A stretch of DNA of 8,513 nt from Gammaproteobacteria bacterium (GCA_027293665.1 JAPUFN010000227.1:1-8513), one strand, 5' to 3'. Positions 1 to 6,993 are shown, counted from the first letter of the stretch. The notes: generated by a model from the letters alone, not told the origin. Made by a program: numbers and translations.

Positions 1-1114
1 TGAGAAAGCCCGGGCAGTCCTCGAGATGCACCAGCGGCAAATGAAACGTCGCCGCAAGATCGATCAGGCGAATGAGTTTGCGGCAGGCATCTGCGGTCCA
101 GGCACCGCCGTAGATCATTGGGTTTTCTGCAAACAGCGCAACCGGCACACCGTTGAGCCGCGCAAGACCCGTTAGGATGGATTTGCCCCAGCGCCGGCCG
201 ATTTCGAAAAACGACTGCTGGTCAACCACCGCATCGATGATCTCGTGCATGCGGTACACCTTACGCGGGTCCCGCGGAATGATATCGATGAGCGAATCCT
301 CGCGGCGGTTCGGATCGTCATCACACTCAATTACTGGTGGCAATTCGTCCACGCTCGAAGGCAGGTAGGACAGGAAAGTGGTTGCGCATTCGAACGCTTC
401 GGCTTCCGAGCTCACCTCGTCATCGATTGCGCCGTTGCGGGTGTGGATCTTCGATGCGCCGAGCTCTTCCTTGCTGACATTACCCAGATTGGCCCAGTCG
501 ACCAGGGCAGGCCCGGCGATCATCATCTGGGCGCTGTCCTTCACGATTACCGAGTAGTGGCTGGTCGCGACCCGTGCAGCTCCGATACCAGCAACCGACC
601 CCAGGGCCAGGGAGACCGACGGCGCGATCGCCAGGTGCTGGACAACTATCTCCCAGCCCCGCAGTTCGGGAATGTAGGTGCGTCCGGCTTTCTCGATAGT
701 TTTGACCGAGCCACCACCTCCCATGCCGTCTACCAGACGGATGTGGGGTAGTTTCAACTCCAGCGCGAGGCCTTCCGCCTGTGTCCGTTTTGCAGGGATC
801 GAGGCGTCCGCCGAACCACCACGAACCGTGAAATCATCGCCGGAAAGGATGACAGGTCGGCCGTCGATGTCGGCTGTGCCGAAAACGAAATTGGCGGGGG
901 TGAACGATTCCAACTCGCCATCGTCGCTGTAGTTGGCAACCCCGGCGAGTGCTCCGATCTCATGAAAACTGCCGGCGTCACCGATCGCGTCTATCCGTTC
1001 GCGGATTGTCAGCTTGTTGAATTCGTGCTGCCGGGCGACCTTTACCGGGCCACCCATCGCATGCGCGAGTTGCTCGCGCTTGCGCAGCTCGCGTATTTCG
1101 TCTTCCCAACTCAT
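1..1114 (-). CDS. Acyl-CoA carboxylase carboxyltransferase (beta) subunit, 3' end missing
   Basis: This gene is open from an ATG at 1114 through the left edge, giving 371 codons of a protein whose family is usually about 510-540 residues, so about a quarter is outside the window. The family moves a carboxyl group from carboxybiotin to an acyl-CoA such as acetyl-, propionyl- or methylcrotonyl-CoA, in the cytoplasm, together with a biotin carboxylase/carrier subunit that is not seen here. Visible family landmarks are an N-terminal basic helix with LTIRERID (about 35-42), GRPVILSGDDFTVRGGS (85-101), a crotonase-like core with GSVAGIGAA (172-180) and VKDSAQMMIAGP (191-202), the GASKIHTRNGAIDDEV stretch (219-234), and the start of the second half-domain with NPMIYGGAWTADA and DCPGFL at the edge. 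The upstream sequence GAGCGGG is only a weak ribosome site. It follows the small 98-residue gene by 35 bases on the same strand and is probably cotranscribed. The family is secure; the acyl-CoA substrate is not determined. Confidence 0.93.
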   Translation of the reverse strand, partial: MSWEDEIRELRKREQLAHAMGGPVKVARQHEFNKLTIRERIDAIGDAGSFHEIGALAGVANYSDDGELESFTPANFVFGTADIDGRPVILSGDDFTVRGGSADASIPAKRTQAEGLALELKLPHIRLVDGMGGGGSVKTIEKAGRTYIPELRGWEIVVQHLAIAPSVSLALGSVAGIGAARVATSHYSVIVKDSAQMMIAGPALVDWANLGNVSKEELGASKIHTRNGAIDDEVSSEAEAFECATTFLSYLPSSVDELPPVIECDDDPNRREDSLIDIIPRDPRKVYRMHEIIDAVVDQQSFFEIGRRWGKSILTGLARLNGVPVALFAENPMIYGGAWTADACRKLIRLIDLAATFHLPLVHLEDCPGFL

Positions 1115-1149
1115 ATTGCCCGCTCAGTCAGCCAAGCGCAGAAATGCTC

Positions 1150-1446
1150 TCAAGCACGTGTACCGCTGAAAGTTGCGTTGCCGAACGCGCCGAGTTTGAC
1201 GTCGCCGCTCATCTCGTCGCCGTCAACTGTCGCACTGAACTCCAGCGTCATGGCCATTGGCGAGGTGATGCTGGCTTTCCAGGTCAGGGAATCGCCGTCC
1301 ACGGCGCCTTCTTCGAGCTCGATATCGCCCTGTGGCCCACTCAGTTTGCCGCTCAGGGTGGCACCATCCGTGGTCAGCTCCATCGTGCCTTTCTGTACCC
1401 CCATGGGCGTATTCATCGTTGTATTCCAAGTGCCATCTGCGCTCAT
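1150..1446 (-). CDS. Small conserved hypothetical beta-rich protein (98 aa)
   Basis: The function is unknown. The protein has 98 residues, no signal peptide and no membrane segment. It is built of short alternating strands separated by Gly-Asp turns (TTDGATLSGKLSG, AVDGDSLTWKA, ATVDGDEMSGDVK), ending in GNATFSGTRA. This pattern suggests a small antiparallel beta barrel or sandwich, resembling a conserved domain I recall both as stand-alone proteins and attached to enzymes; that resemblance is from memory. It begins with a good ribosome site, GGGAG seven bases before the ATG, which fixes the start. It is the first gene of a likely two-gene unit with the carboxyltransferase, so a role linked to acyl-CoA metabolism is possible but only inferred from position. 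The good ribosome site and the strand-turn pattern argue that it is a real gene, not a shadow of the overlapping reading frames. Confidence 0.82.
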   Translation of the reverse strand: MSADGTWNTTMNTPMGVQKGTMELTTDGATLSGKLSGPQGDIELEEGAVDGDSLTWKASITSPMAMTLEFSATVDGDEMSGDVKLGAFGNATFSGTRA

Positions 1447-1453
1447 TTACGAA

Positions 1454-1458
1454 CTCCC
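1454..1458 (-). promoter_or_regulatory. Ribosome binding site of the 98-aa gene
   Basis: On the minus strand GGGAG lies seven bases before the ATG at 1446. It is a near-consensus Shine-Dalgarno at ideal spacing and supports this start. Confidence 0.7.
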
Positions 1459-1514
1459 GGTTACGTTATGTGGATCCCCGCCCGTGGCGGCACCTGAGTA
1501 TGCCACTACCAGCC

Positions 1515-1548
1515 TGTTGAAAAAAACCTGGCAGCGTGTTTTTCAACA
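1515..1548. repeat. Perfect 10-base inverted repeat, TGTTGAAAAA / TTTTTCAACA
   Basis: The arms at 1515-1524 (TGTTGAAAAA) and 1539-1548 (TTTTTCAACA) are exact reverse complements around a 14-base spacer. The repeat sits between two divergent gene starts, so it is not at the end of any visible gene and is poorly explained as a terminator for this locus. Possibilities are a dimeric regulator site, a hairpin in either leader RNA, or a dispersed genomic repeat or remnant of a mobile-element end. The sequence alone does not decide among these. Confidence 0.6.
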
Positions 1549-1649
1549 CGTTCCGCTAGCTCAGGGGATGCGTCACGTAGTGCTGAATGCGGCAATTTGT
1601 CGCCGTCTGACTGGACACGGATTCCTGGCGCTGCGTTAATACACAACCC

Positions 1650-2339
1650 GTGAGCAACTCGATCGGAACTCTCAACGAAGGACCTTTGCATCAGGCGCTG
1701 AAAGCACTCTATATCGATGCTGGCGCGCAGGAGGAAGTTGCCATCGACGGCTTCGTCGCCGATGTCCGGGCCAGCGACGACGTCATATACGAAATTCAGA
1801 CGGGCGGTTTCAGTCCCCTCAAACGCAAGCTTTTGCACCTCGTCGATGCACATCGCGTGGTGCTCGTGCATCCGATTGCGCAGACTCGCTACATCGTTAA
1901 GCTGCCGGTCGATGGTGTAGAGCTTGCGAGCCGCAGGCGCTCACCGAAAAAAGGTGCAATCGCAAACATCGTCGAAGAGTTGGTCAGTTTTCCGCAGCTT
2001 CTCAACCATCCCAACTTTGAGCTGGAAGTCGTGCTGACCTGCGAAGAAGAAATACGCGTGTACGCTGGCGCGAAATATCGTCGGCGCAAGGGCTGGCGGG
2101 TTGTTCAACGCAGGCTCACAGAAGTGCTCGAGCGCCAGCGGTTTCGCAACGCAAACGATCTTTTTCGTCTCGTCCCGGGACCCTTGCCCGATGTCTTTAC
2201 GACGCGGGAACTCAGCGAGGCGATGGCGCAGCCACGCTGGCTGGCACAAAAGCTTGCGTACTGCCTGCGTGAAGCAGGCGAAATCGAGATCTGCGGCAAA
2301 TCGGGAAATGCGCTCGAATACCGGCTGGCAGCGCGTTGA
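1650..2339 (+). CDS. Uncharacterised PD-(D/E)XK nuclease-like protein with C-terminal winged helix (229 aa)
   Basis: No experimentally known relative comes to mind. The N-terminal half looks like the restriction-endonuclease fold: a first helix (GPLHQALKALY, about 11-21), an acidic strand with Asp38 in DGFVADVR, a second strand with Glu48 and Gln50 in VIYEIQTGG, then a basic helix (SPLKRKLLHLVDAH) and a strand VVLVHPI. This is the D...ExK layout with Gln in place of the usual Lys. A basic stretch follows (SRRRSPKKG, 95-102, and YRRRKGWR, 143-150). The last 50 residues (FTTRELSEAM, WLAQKLAYCLREAGEIE, then a short hairpin) look like a winged-helix DNA-binding domain. The start is GTG at 1650. 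In-frame stops at 1578, 1584 and 1608 leave no better upstream start, and no ribosome site is visible. It stands alone on its strand, tail-to-tail with lon. Fold and DNA contact are inferred; the biological role is unknown. Confidence 0.8.
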   Translation: MSNSIGTLNEGPLHQALKALYIDAGAQEEVAIDGFVADVRASDDVIYEIQTGGFSPLKRKLLHLVDAHRVVLVHPIAQTRYIVKLPVDGVELASRRRSPKKGAIANIVEELVSFPQLLNHPNFELEVVLTCEEEIRVYAGAKYRRRKGWRVVQRRLTEVLERQRFRNANDLFRLVPGPLPDVFTTRELSEAMAQPRWLAQKLAYCLREAGEIEICGKSGNALEYRLAAR

Positions 2340-2357
2340 ACAACAGACCGCGGGTCT
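2340..2357. other. Short tail-to-tail gap between nuclease-like gene and lon
   Basis: Only 17 bases separate the two stop codons. They include a small inverted repeat, AGACC at 2345-2349 and GGTCT at 2353-2357, around three bases. The stem is short and has no T-run on either strand, so it is not a convincing intrinsic terminator. Transcripts from the two sides probably overlap or end by another mechanism. Confidence 0.35.
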
Positions 2358-4675
2358 CAAACGAATACGACTGAAAATACCTCATCGAGATGAGACACGA
2401 GCGTCAGCTTGATGTCGTCGCGGACGGTCTGCGGCAGCTTGACCAGATCCGCCTCGTTGTCTTTTGGCACAATGACATGACGCATACCTGAGCGATGGGC
2501 GGCCAGCAATTTTTCTTTGATGCCGCCGACCGGCAGCACCAGGCCGGATAAGGTCAGTTCGCCGGTCATCGCCAGTGCATCGGGTACTCGCTTGCCCGTG
2601 TAGGCCGAGTAGAGAGCTGTGGCCATGGTGACACCCGCTGAGGGTCCGTCTTTCGGCACAGCACCGGCCGGCACGTGAATGTGGACGCCGGTACTTTCGA
2701 TCTTGTCCCGGTCGAGGCCGATGTGTTCGGCAACCGACCACAGGTAACTGCGTGCCGCCTTCGCAGACTCCTGCATGACCTGACCCAGATGGCCGGTCAG
2801 GATCACTTTCTCGTCCTTCTGGGTGAGTGTTGCTTCCACGTACAACACATCGCCGCCTGCTTCCGTCCAGGCAAGGCCGGCCGCGACGCCGGGCACAAGC
2901 TGTTCCCGGCCTTGATCGGACTGGTATTTTTCCGGTCCCAGCAAAGCGCTCAAGCCGGAGGCCGTTACTTCGTCTGTCGTTGCCTGTTCGTCCACCACCT
3001 GACGCGCCCGTTTCCGCGCGAGTCTGCCGATCACACGTTCGAGCTCGCGAACACCGGCTTCACGCGTGTAGCGACGAATCATTGCGTGCAGAGCGTCTTC
3101 GGAAATCAGTAGCTGAGTGTCGTCAAGCCCGGCTTCCGTGAGCTGGCGTGGGATGAGGAACTTTCGTGCAATAGCTTGTTTCTCGGCATCGCTGTAGCCA
3201 GTGAGTTCGAGTACCTCCATGCGGTCGAGTAACGCGCGGGGTATTCCCTCCAGCGTGTTGGCCGTGGTGATGAATAGAACCTTCGACAGGTCGTAAGGCA
3301 GATTCAGATAGTTATCGCGAAAATCTTTGTTCTGCGCCGGGTCGAGGATTTCCATCAGCGCCGCTGCCGGATCACCGCGAAAATCCCGTCCCAGCTTGTC
3401 GATCTCGTCGAGCATGAGTATCGGATTGACAACCCCGGTACGGCGAATGGCCTGGAGTATCCGTCCCGGCATGGCGCCGATGTAGGTCCTGCGGTGGCCG
3501 CGCAGCTCGGCTTCGTCGTGCAAGCCGCCGAGGCTCAGACGTTCGAACTTGCGTCCCATGGCGCGGGCGATCGATTGGCCCAGTGACGTCTTGCCGACAC
3601 CGGGTGGACCGACGAAGCAGAGAATCGGCGCTTTTGCTGCGGGATTGAGGATCATGACTGCGAGCGATTCAAGGATTCGTTCCTTGACGTCTTCAAGTCC
3701 GTAATGATCTTCATCGAGCACGGCCTGAGCGTGGGCCAGATCCAATTGATCCTCGGTGTGCTCGTGCCAGGGTAACTCGGCGACGAGTTCGAGGTAGGCG
3801 CGGGCGACCTGATAGTCCGATGCGTTAGCGGACATGCGAGCAAGCCGAGCCAGTTCCCGATCGACCTCTTTCTGTACGCCTTCGGGTAGCTTCGCATCTT
3901 CGAGCTGACCTTTGAGTTCGGTGATGTCTTCGTCTTCGTCACCTTCGCCCAGCGCGTGTTCGATGGCGCGTTTCTGTTGCCGAAGGACATGTTCACGTTG
4001 TTGCTGGTCGAGATCTTCTCGCGCTTTCTCGGCAATCTGCCGTCGCAGTTCCGTCACCTGCAGTTCGTGGAGCAGTATGTCGTGCACGACTTGCATCAGT
4101 TCGAGCGACGTTGCGGCGTCGAGCACACTCTGTCGTTGTTCGTGATTCAAGTTTGCCAGGGAAGCTATCCGGTACATCTGAGTAATCGGATTCGCGATGG
4201 AACCCACCAGCTGGTGGTAGATCTGGTCGCCGTTTTCGGTATCGAGAACGTTGGCGATCTGTTGCGCGAGTTGCTGATTTTCCCGCATCAGGGCGTCGAC
4301 TTCGGGACTTTCCTCACCCAGATTATCCAGCGTCAGCTCGGGGAGTTCAGTGAAGGTGAATGACAGGTATTCAGAATTGTCGAGTGCCTCTTCCAGACGC
4401 ACGCGACGGATTCCCTGGACGATGACCTGCGCGCCGTTGTTGTGTTTCTCAACCCGGCTGATTCTGACGAGCGTTGCGATCTTGTGCAGGTCGTCGGCAA
4501 CCGGGTCTTCGATTTCGCCTCGATTCTGCGCAACCGCGATCAGCTCCCGACCGTGCTCGGCACCCGCCGATAGTGCCGCGAGCGATTTCGTTCGCCCCAC
4601 AGCGAGGTGCTGCACGATTTCGGGATAGACCACGGTGTCTTTCAGAGGCAGGACTGGCAGTGAAGGAGTGGCCAT
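2357..4675 (-). CDS. lon: ATP-dependent Lon protease, complete (772 aa)
   Basis: Lon is a cytoplasmic hexameric AAA+ serine protease that unfolds and degrades misfolded and short-lived regulatory proteins. The full architecture is present. The N-terminal LAN domain starts at LPVLPLKDTVVYP (6-18) and is followed by a charged helical linker (about 200-310). The AAA+ module has Walker A GPPGVGKT (356-363), Walker B ILMLDEID (419-426), sensor 1 TTANT, LLDRME with the arginine near 485, and sensor 2 in GVRELER. The protease domain carries Ser679 in PKDGPSAG and Lys722 in GGIKEKLLAAHRSG. These are the same positions I recall for the catalytic dyad of E. coli Lon, and the length is close to that enzyme's 784, so it appears intact and active. 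The ATG lies six bases after the stop of the short acyl-CoA dehydrogenase with only a weak ribosome site, which suggests translational coupling. The usual clpX neighbour is absent, so this may be a second lon copy. Confidence 0.98.
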   Translation of the reverse strand: MATPSLPVLPLKDTVVYPEIVQHLAVGRTKSLAALSAGAEHGRELIAVAQNRGEIEDPVADDLHKIATLVRISRVEKHNNGAQVIVQGIRRVRLEEALDNSEYLSFTFTELPELTLDNLGEESPEVDALMRENQQLAQQIANVLDTENGDQIYHQLVGSIANPITQMYRIASLANLNHEQRQSVLDAATSLELMQVVHDILLHELQVTELRRQIAEKAREDLDQQQREHVLRQQKRAIEHALGEGDEDEDITELKGQLEDAKLPEGVQKEVDRELARLARMSANASDYQVARAYLELVAELPWHEHTEDQLDLAHAQAVLDEDHYGLEDVKERILESLAVMILNPAAKAPILCFVGPPGVGKTSLGQSIARAMGRKFERLSLGGLHDEAELRGHRRTYIGAMPGRILQAIRRTGVVNPILMLDEIDKLGRDFRGDPAAALMEILDPAQNKDFRDNYLNLPYDLSKVLFITTANTLEGIPRALLDRMEVLELTGYSDAEKQAIARKFLIPRQLTEAGLDDTQLLISEDALHAMIRRYTREAGVRELERVIGRLARKRARQVVDEQATTDEVTASGLSALLGPEKYQSDQGREQLVPGVAAGLAWTEAGGDVLYVEATLTQKDEKVILTGHLGQVMQESAKAARSYLWSVAEHIGLDRDKIESTGVHIHVPAGAVPKDGPSAGVTMATALYSAYTGKRVPDALAMTGELTLSGLVLPVGGIKEKLLAAHRSGMRHVIVPKDNEADLVKLPQTVRDDIKLTLVSHLDEVFSVVFV

Positions 4676-4681
4676 GCTGAC

Positions 4682-5746
4682 TCAGCCCACCAGATCCTGC
4701 ACCCGTGCGGCCTCTTCGCGCACCATTTCGGGCGCGCCGAGCATCTGCCGGTTGAAGCCAATCCGCTTGAACCAGTAGTGCAGTCCCAGCAGATCGGTAA
4801 ATCCCATGCCGCCATGCACTTCCGTGGCGGTTTTCGCAACGAAGGTGCCGGTTTCGGCGAGATGGGCTTTCGCATGGCAGGCGGTCAGCGTTGCTTCGTC
4901 GGCGACGGCATCGAGCGTATGGGCCGCATACCAGACCAGCGCCCTGCAGGGTTCGAGTTCTGCCGCCATTTCGGCACACATGTGTTTGACGGCCTGGAAC
5001 GAAGCGATAGGCCGGTTGAACTGTTCACGCTGCTTCGCATACTCGACAGACTGGTCCAACATATTCTGTGCCGCACCCAGGGTATCCGCAGCGAGCATGA
5101 CGCGACCTGCGTCGATCACCTGGCGCAGGACGTCGGGATCATCCGTGAGCCGGGTAGCGGGCGTGTTTGAAAATACCAGCTCGCCGCTTGGTCGGGTCTT
5201 GTCGATCGTTGCGAGGCTGCGCGCCTGCAACCCGTACGCATCGGCTGCGACCAGAAAAAGCGCACGTTTGTCGTCCGCCACCAGGTACTGGTCCGCCCCA
5301 AAATCGAGGACGAAAAGAGCCTTGCCGCTGAGATTTGCGCCATCACTCACAACGCCTGCATCGGCGCGGGCAGCAATCGATTCGGCCACGGCGACACCAA
5401 CAGTCGTGTTGCCGCTGGCAATTGCTGCGAGCAGTGCATCCTGCTCGACGCCCGCAAGCGCAATCGCCAGCGGTGCCATGACGACCGTGCCGATAAAAGG
5501 CACGGGCGCCGTATGAGCACCGAGCGATTCAGATACCAGTGCTGCTTCGACGCAACCAAGCCCTACGCCGCCAGCACTTTCAGCAATCAGCAGTGCCGGC
5601 ACGCCGAGTTCGGCAAGCCCGGTCCACAAGCCGGTTGCCGGGTTATCGACGAGGGTTTTGACCTGCTCCAGCGAGCTTGCGTCGTCCAGATAGCGGTTAA
5701 GGCTGTCCTGCAGCAGGGTCTGTTCTTCCGAGAGTCCGAATTCCAT
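4682..5746 (-). CDS. Acyl-CoA dehydrogenase, short subunit (354 aa)
   Basis: This is a flavin-dependent dehydrogenase-family protein that, in partnership, oxidises the alpha-beta bond of an acyl-CoA. It starts with the N-terminal helical domain (MEFGLSEEQTLLQDSLNRYL). The middle region is short and shows no clear copy of the flavin-contacting signature seen in the neighbour. The C-terminal helical domain is well kept: LGAAQNMLDQSVEYAKQREQ, FNRPIASFQAVKH, and EVHGGMGFTDLLGLHYWFKR. At 354 residues it is shorter than the usual 380-400 of a self-sufficient homotetrameric enzyme. Its ATG is three bases after the stop of the long dehydrogenase, with AGGGG at 5753-5757 six bases before it, inside the end of that gene. 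Adjacent long and short genes are typical of alpha2-beta2 enzymes such as mycobacterial ChsE1-ChsE2 (FadE28-FadE29) in steroid side-chain degradation. That this is such a partner is inferred; the substrate is unknown. Confidence 0.93.
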   Translation of the reverse strand: MEFGLSEEQTLLQDSLNRYLDDASSLEQVKTLVDNPATGLWTGLAELGVPALLIAESAGGVGLGCVEAALVSESLGAHTAPVPFIGTVVMAPLAIALAGVEQDALLAAIASGNTTVGVAVAESIAARADAGVVSDGANLSGKALFVLDFGADQYLVADDKRALFLVAADAYGLQARSLATIDKTRPSGELVFSNTPATRLTDDPDVLRQVIDAGRVMLAADTLGAAQNMLDQSVEYAKQREQFNRPIASFQAVKHMCAEMAAELEPCRALVWYAAHTLDAVADEATLTACHAKAHLAETGTFVAKTATEVHGGMGFTDLLGLHYWFKRIGFNRQMLGAPEMVREEAARVQDLVG

Positions 5747-5749
5747 TAC

Positions 5750-6946
5750 TTACCCCTGGGAGGCCTTTTCGACTTTTGGCTCACGCGGCATGTCGAGCCC
5801 TCGTTCGCTGATGATATTTTTCTGAATCTGGGATGTACCGCCGCCGATGATGAGTCCCAGGTAAAACATGTATTGAGCTTGCCAGGAGCCATGATCTCGA
5901 ACATAGGGATTGTCGTCGTATGCCAGGCCGAATTCACCCATGGCATCAATGGCGAGTCCTTCGAGATCGTGCCGCAGCTCAGTGCCCTGAAGTTTGACGA
6001 TCATGCGAGCCAGGGTCGCATCGGCGTTGTTCAGCTTCGCCGAAAGGATGCGCAGATCGTTGCAGCGCAGGGCCATTACCCGGCCCTGTATCCGCATGAG
6101 ACGGTCACGATATGTAGGATGGTCGATCAGCCGCTGGCCATCGATCGTTTCTGTTTTCAACAGATCGATCAGAGCGTTGAACCGTGCCAGGGTGATGTTG
6201 GGATTACCCAGGGAGTCACGTTCGTGGCCGAGAATTGCGTTTGCAACGAGCCAGCCCTCGCCACGTTCACCCACGATCTGCTGTTTTGGAACGCGGACGT
6301 CGGTGAAAAAGGTCTCATTGAAATTGGCCGCCCCGGTCATGTCGACGAGTGGCCGAATTTCGATGCCGGGGGTATCCATCTCGAAGAGCAGAAAGGAAAT
6401 ACCCTTGTGCTTGGGAGCATCGGGTTCGGTGCGGACCAGGCAGAAGATCCAGTCGGCAATGTGCGCGGTGCTGGTCCAGATTTTCTGGCCGTTGACCACC
6501 CACTCGTCCCCATCAAGCACAGCGCTCGTACGCAGGCTCGCCAGATCGCTGCCAGCGCCTGGTTCGGAGTATCCCTGGCACCAGACCATCTCGCCACGCA
6601 GTGTCGGGCCGATGAACTGCTGTTTCTGTTCTTCGGTGCCCATCTCGAGCAGGGTCGGTACCAGCATTGAGATGCCCTGGCCACCGAGTCCGGTGCTCGT
6701 TTTGGCATTGGCGAATTCCTCAGCGATGATCCGCGACTTGAGAATGTCCGGCTCGGCGCCATAGCCGCCGTATTGCTCAGGTATCGTCCGCGCGGTGTAG
6801 CCGTTTTCAATCAGCAGCTTCTGCCAGGCGAGCGAAGCGGCTGCCCGCATGCCTTCGCCTTTCGGCGCCGCATCGCGGTGCGTAGTCAGGAATGTGACCA
6901 CTTCCGCACGGAAAGACTCGTACTCCGGTCCATAGGACAGGTCCAT
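5750..6946 (-). CDS. Acyl-CoA dehydrogenase, long subunit (398 aa)
   Basis: This is an FAD enzyme forming the 2,3-enoyl-CoA from an acyl-CoA and passing electrons to electron transfer flavoprotein. Numbered from the ATG at 6946, it has the N-terminal helical domain, the substrate/flavin signature WCQGYSEPGAGSDLASLRTS (122-141) with VNGQKIWTS just after, and the C-terminal helical domain ending in LIIGGGTSQIQKNIISERGL. The Glu in LGHERDSLG (about 242) sits where isovaleryl-CoA dehydrogenase and several steroid-type enzymes place the catalytic base, so it is the likely base here. An ATG at 6964 is in frame, but the strong GGGAGG ribosome site (6953-6958) lies inside that extension and six bases before the ATG at 6946, so 6946 is chosen. 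It leads a packed run with the short dehydrogenase and lon. Family is certain; substrate is not. Confidence 0.96.
   Translation of the reverse strand: MDLSYGPEYESFRAEVVTFLTTHRDAAPKGEGMRAAASLAWQKLLIENGYTARTIPEQYGGYGAEPDILKSRIIAEEFANAKTSTGLGGQGISMLVPTLLEMGTEEQKQQFIGPTLRGEMVWCQGYSEPGAGSDLASLRTSAVLDGDEWVVNGQKIWTSTAHIADWIFCLVRTEPDAPKHKGISFLLFEMDTPGIEIRPLVDMTGAANFNETFFTDVRVPKQQIVGERGEGWLVANAILGHERDSLGNPNITLARFNALIDLLKTETIDGQRLIDHPTYRDRLMRIQGRVMALRCNDLRILSAKLNNADATLARMIVKLQGTELRHDLEGLAIDAMGEFGLAYDDNPYVRDHGSWQAQYMFYLGLIIGGGTSQIQKNIISERGLDMPREPKVEKASQG
5753..5757 (-). promoter_or_regulatory. Ribosome binding site of the short dehydrogenase
   Basis: AGGGG, six bases before the ATG at 5746, overlaps the last codons of the long dehydrogenase. 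This placement indicates that the two subunits are translated from one message and probably coupled. Confidence 0.6.
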
Positions 6947-6952
6947 GCAATG

Positions 6953-6958
6953 CCTCCC
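6953..6958 (-). promoter_or_regulatory. Ribosome binding site that decides the long dehydrogenase start
   Basis: GGGAGG on the minus strand, six bases before the ATG at 6946. Because it would be coding in the version starting at 6964, it argues that the six-residue N-terminal extension is not real. Confidence 0.8.
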
Positions 6959-6967
6959 AGGCAATCG

Positions 6968-6986
6968 ATCAATCTAGTATCAATCT
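6968..6986. repeat. Direct repeat ATCAATCT, two copies 11 bases apart
   Basis: ATCAATCT occurs at 6968-6975 and again at 6979-6986, start to start 11 bases, about one helical turn. A third partial match, CAATCGATC, precedes them from 6962. The repeats lie in the 47-base gap between the hydroxyacid dehydrogenase stop and the long dehydrogenase ribosome site, an AT-richer patch than its surroundings. The place fits a regulator site or promoter element for the dehydrogenase-lon unit, but no known motif is recognised. Confidence 0.4.
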
Positions 6987-6993
6987 AACGATT

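Larger units (their letters stand above)
1447..1649. other. Divergent intergenic region (203 bases)
   Basis: This stretch separates the start of the 98-aa gene (leftwards) from the start of the nuclease-like gene (rightwards), so it should hold both promoters. I see no convincing -35/-10 pair for either direction and no believable small reading frame: the plus-strand ATG at 1587 is closed by a stop after seven codons. The only clear structure is the inverted repeat at 1515-1548, listed separately. Confidence 0.6.

Noticed and set aside
153..981. Several open frames of 70-170 codons opposite or across the carboxyltransferase gene
   Set aside because: The minus-strand carboxyltransferase frame is open and carries family motifs throughout, so the others are overlapping-frame shadows.
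962..1639. Plus-strand open frame of 225 codons
   Set aside because: It overlaps the carboxyltransferase start and the whole 98-aa gene antisense, its protein has no recognisable domain, and it has no ribosome site. It is a by-product of GC-rich coding on the other strand.
1506..1871. Minus-strand open frame of 121 codons
   Set aside because: It lies antisense to the start of the nuclease-like gene, whose own frame shows coherent fold-like sequence; no family is recognised in the antisense protein.
2381..2394. CTCATC-GA-GATGAG inverted repeat near the end of lon, considered as a terminator
   Set aside because: It lies within lon codons for the conserved SHLDEVF tail and has no T-run after it.
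5513..6670. Plus-strand open frame of 385 codons opposite both acyl-CoA dehydrogenases
   Set aside because: Although long, it is fully antisense to two unmistakable enzymes and spans their junction. The translated protein shows no family motif.
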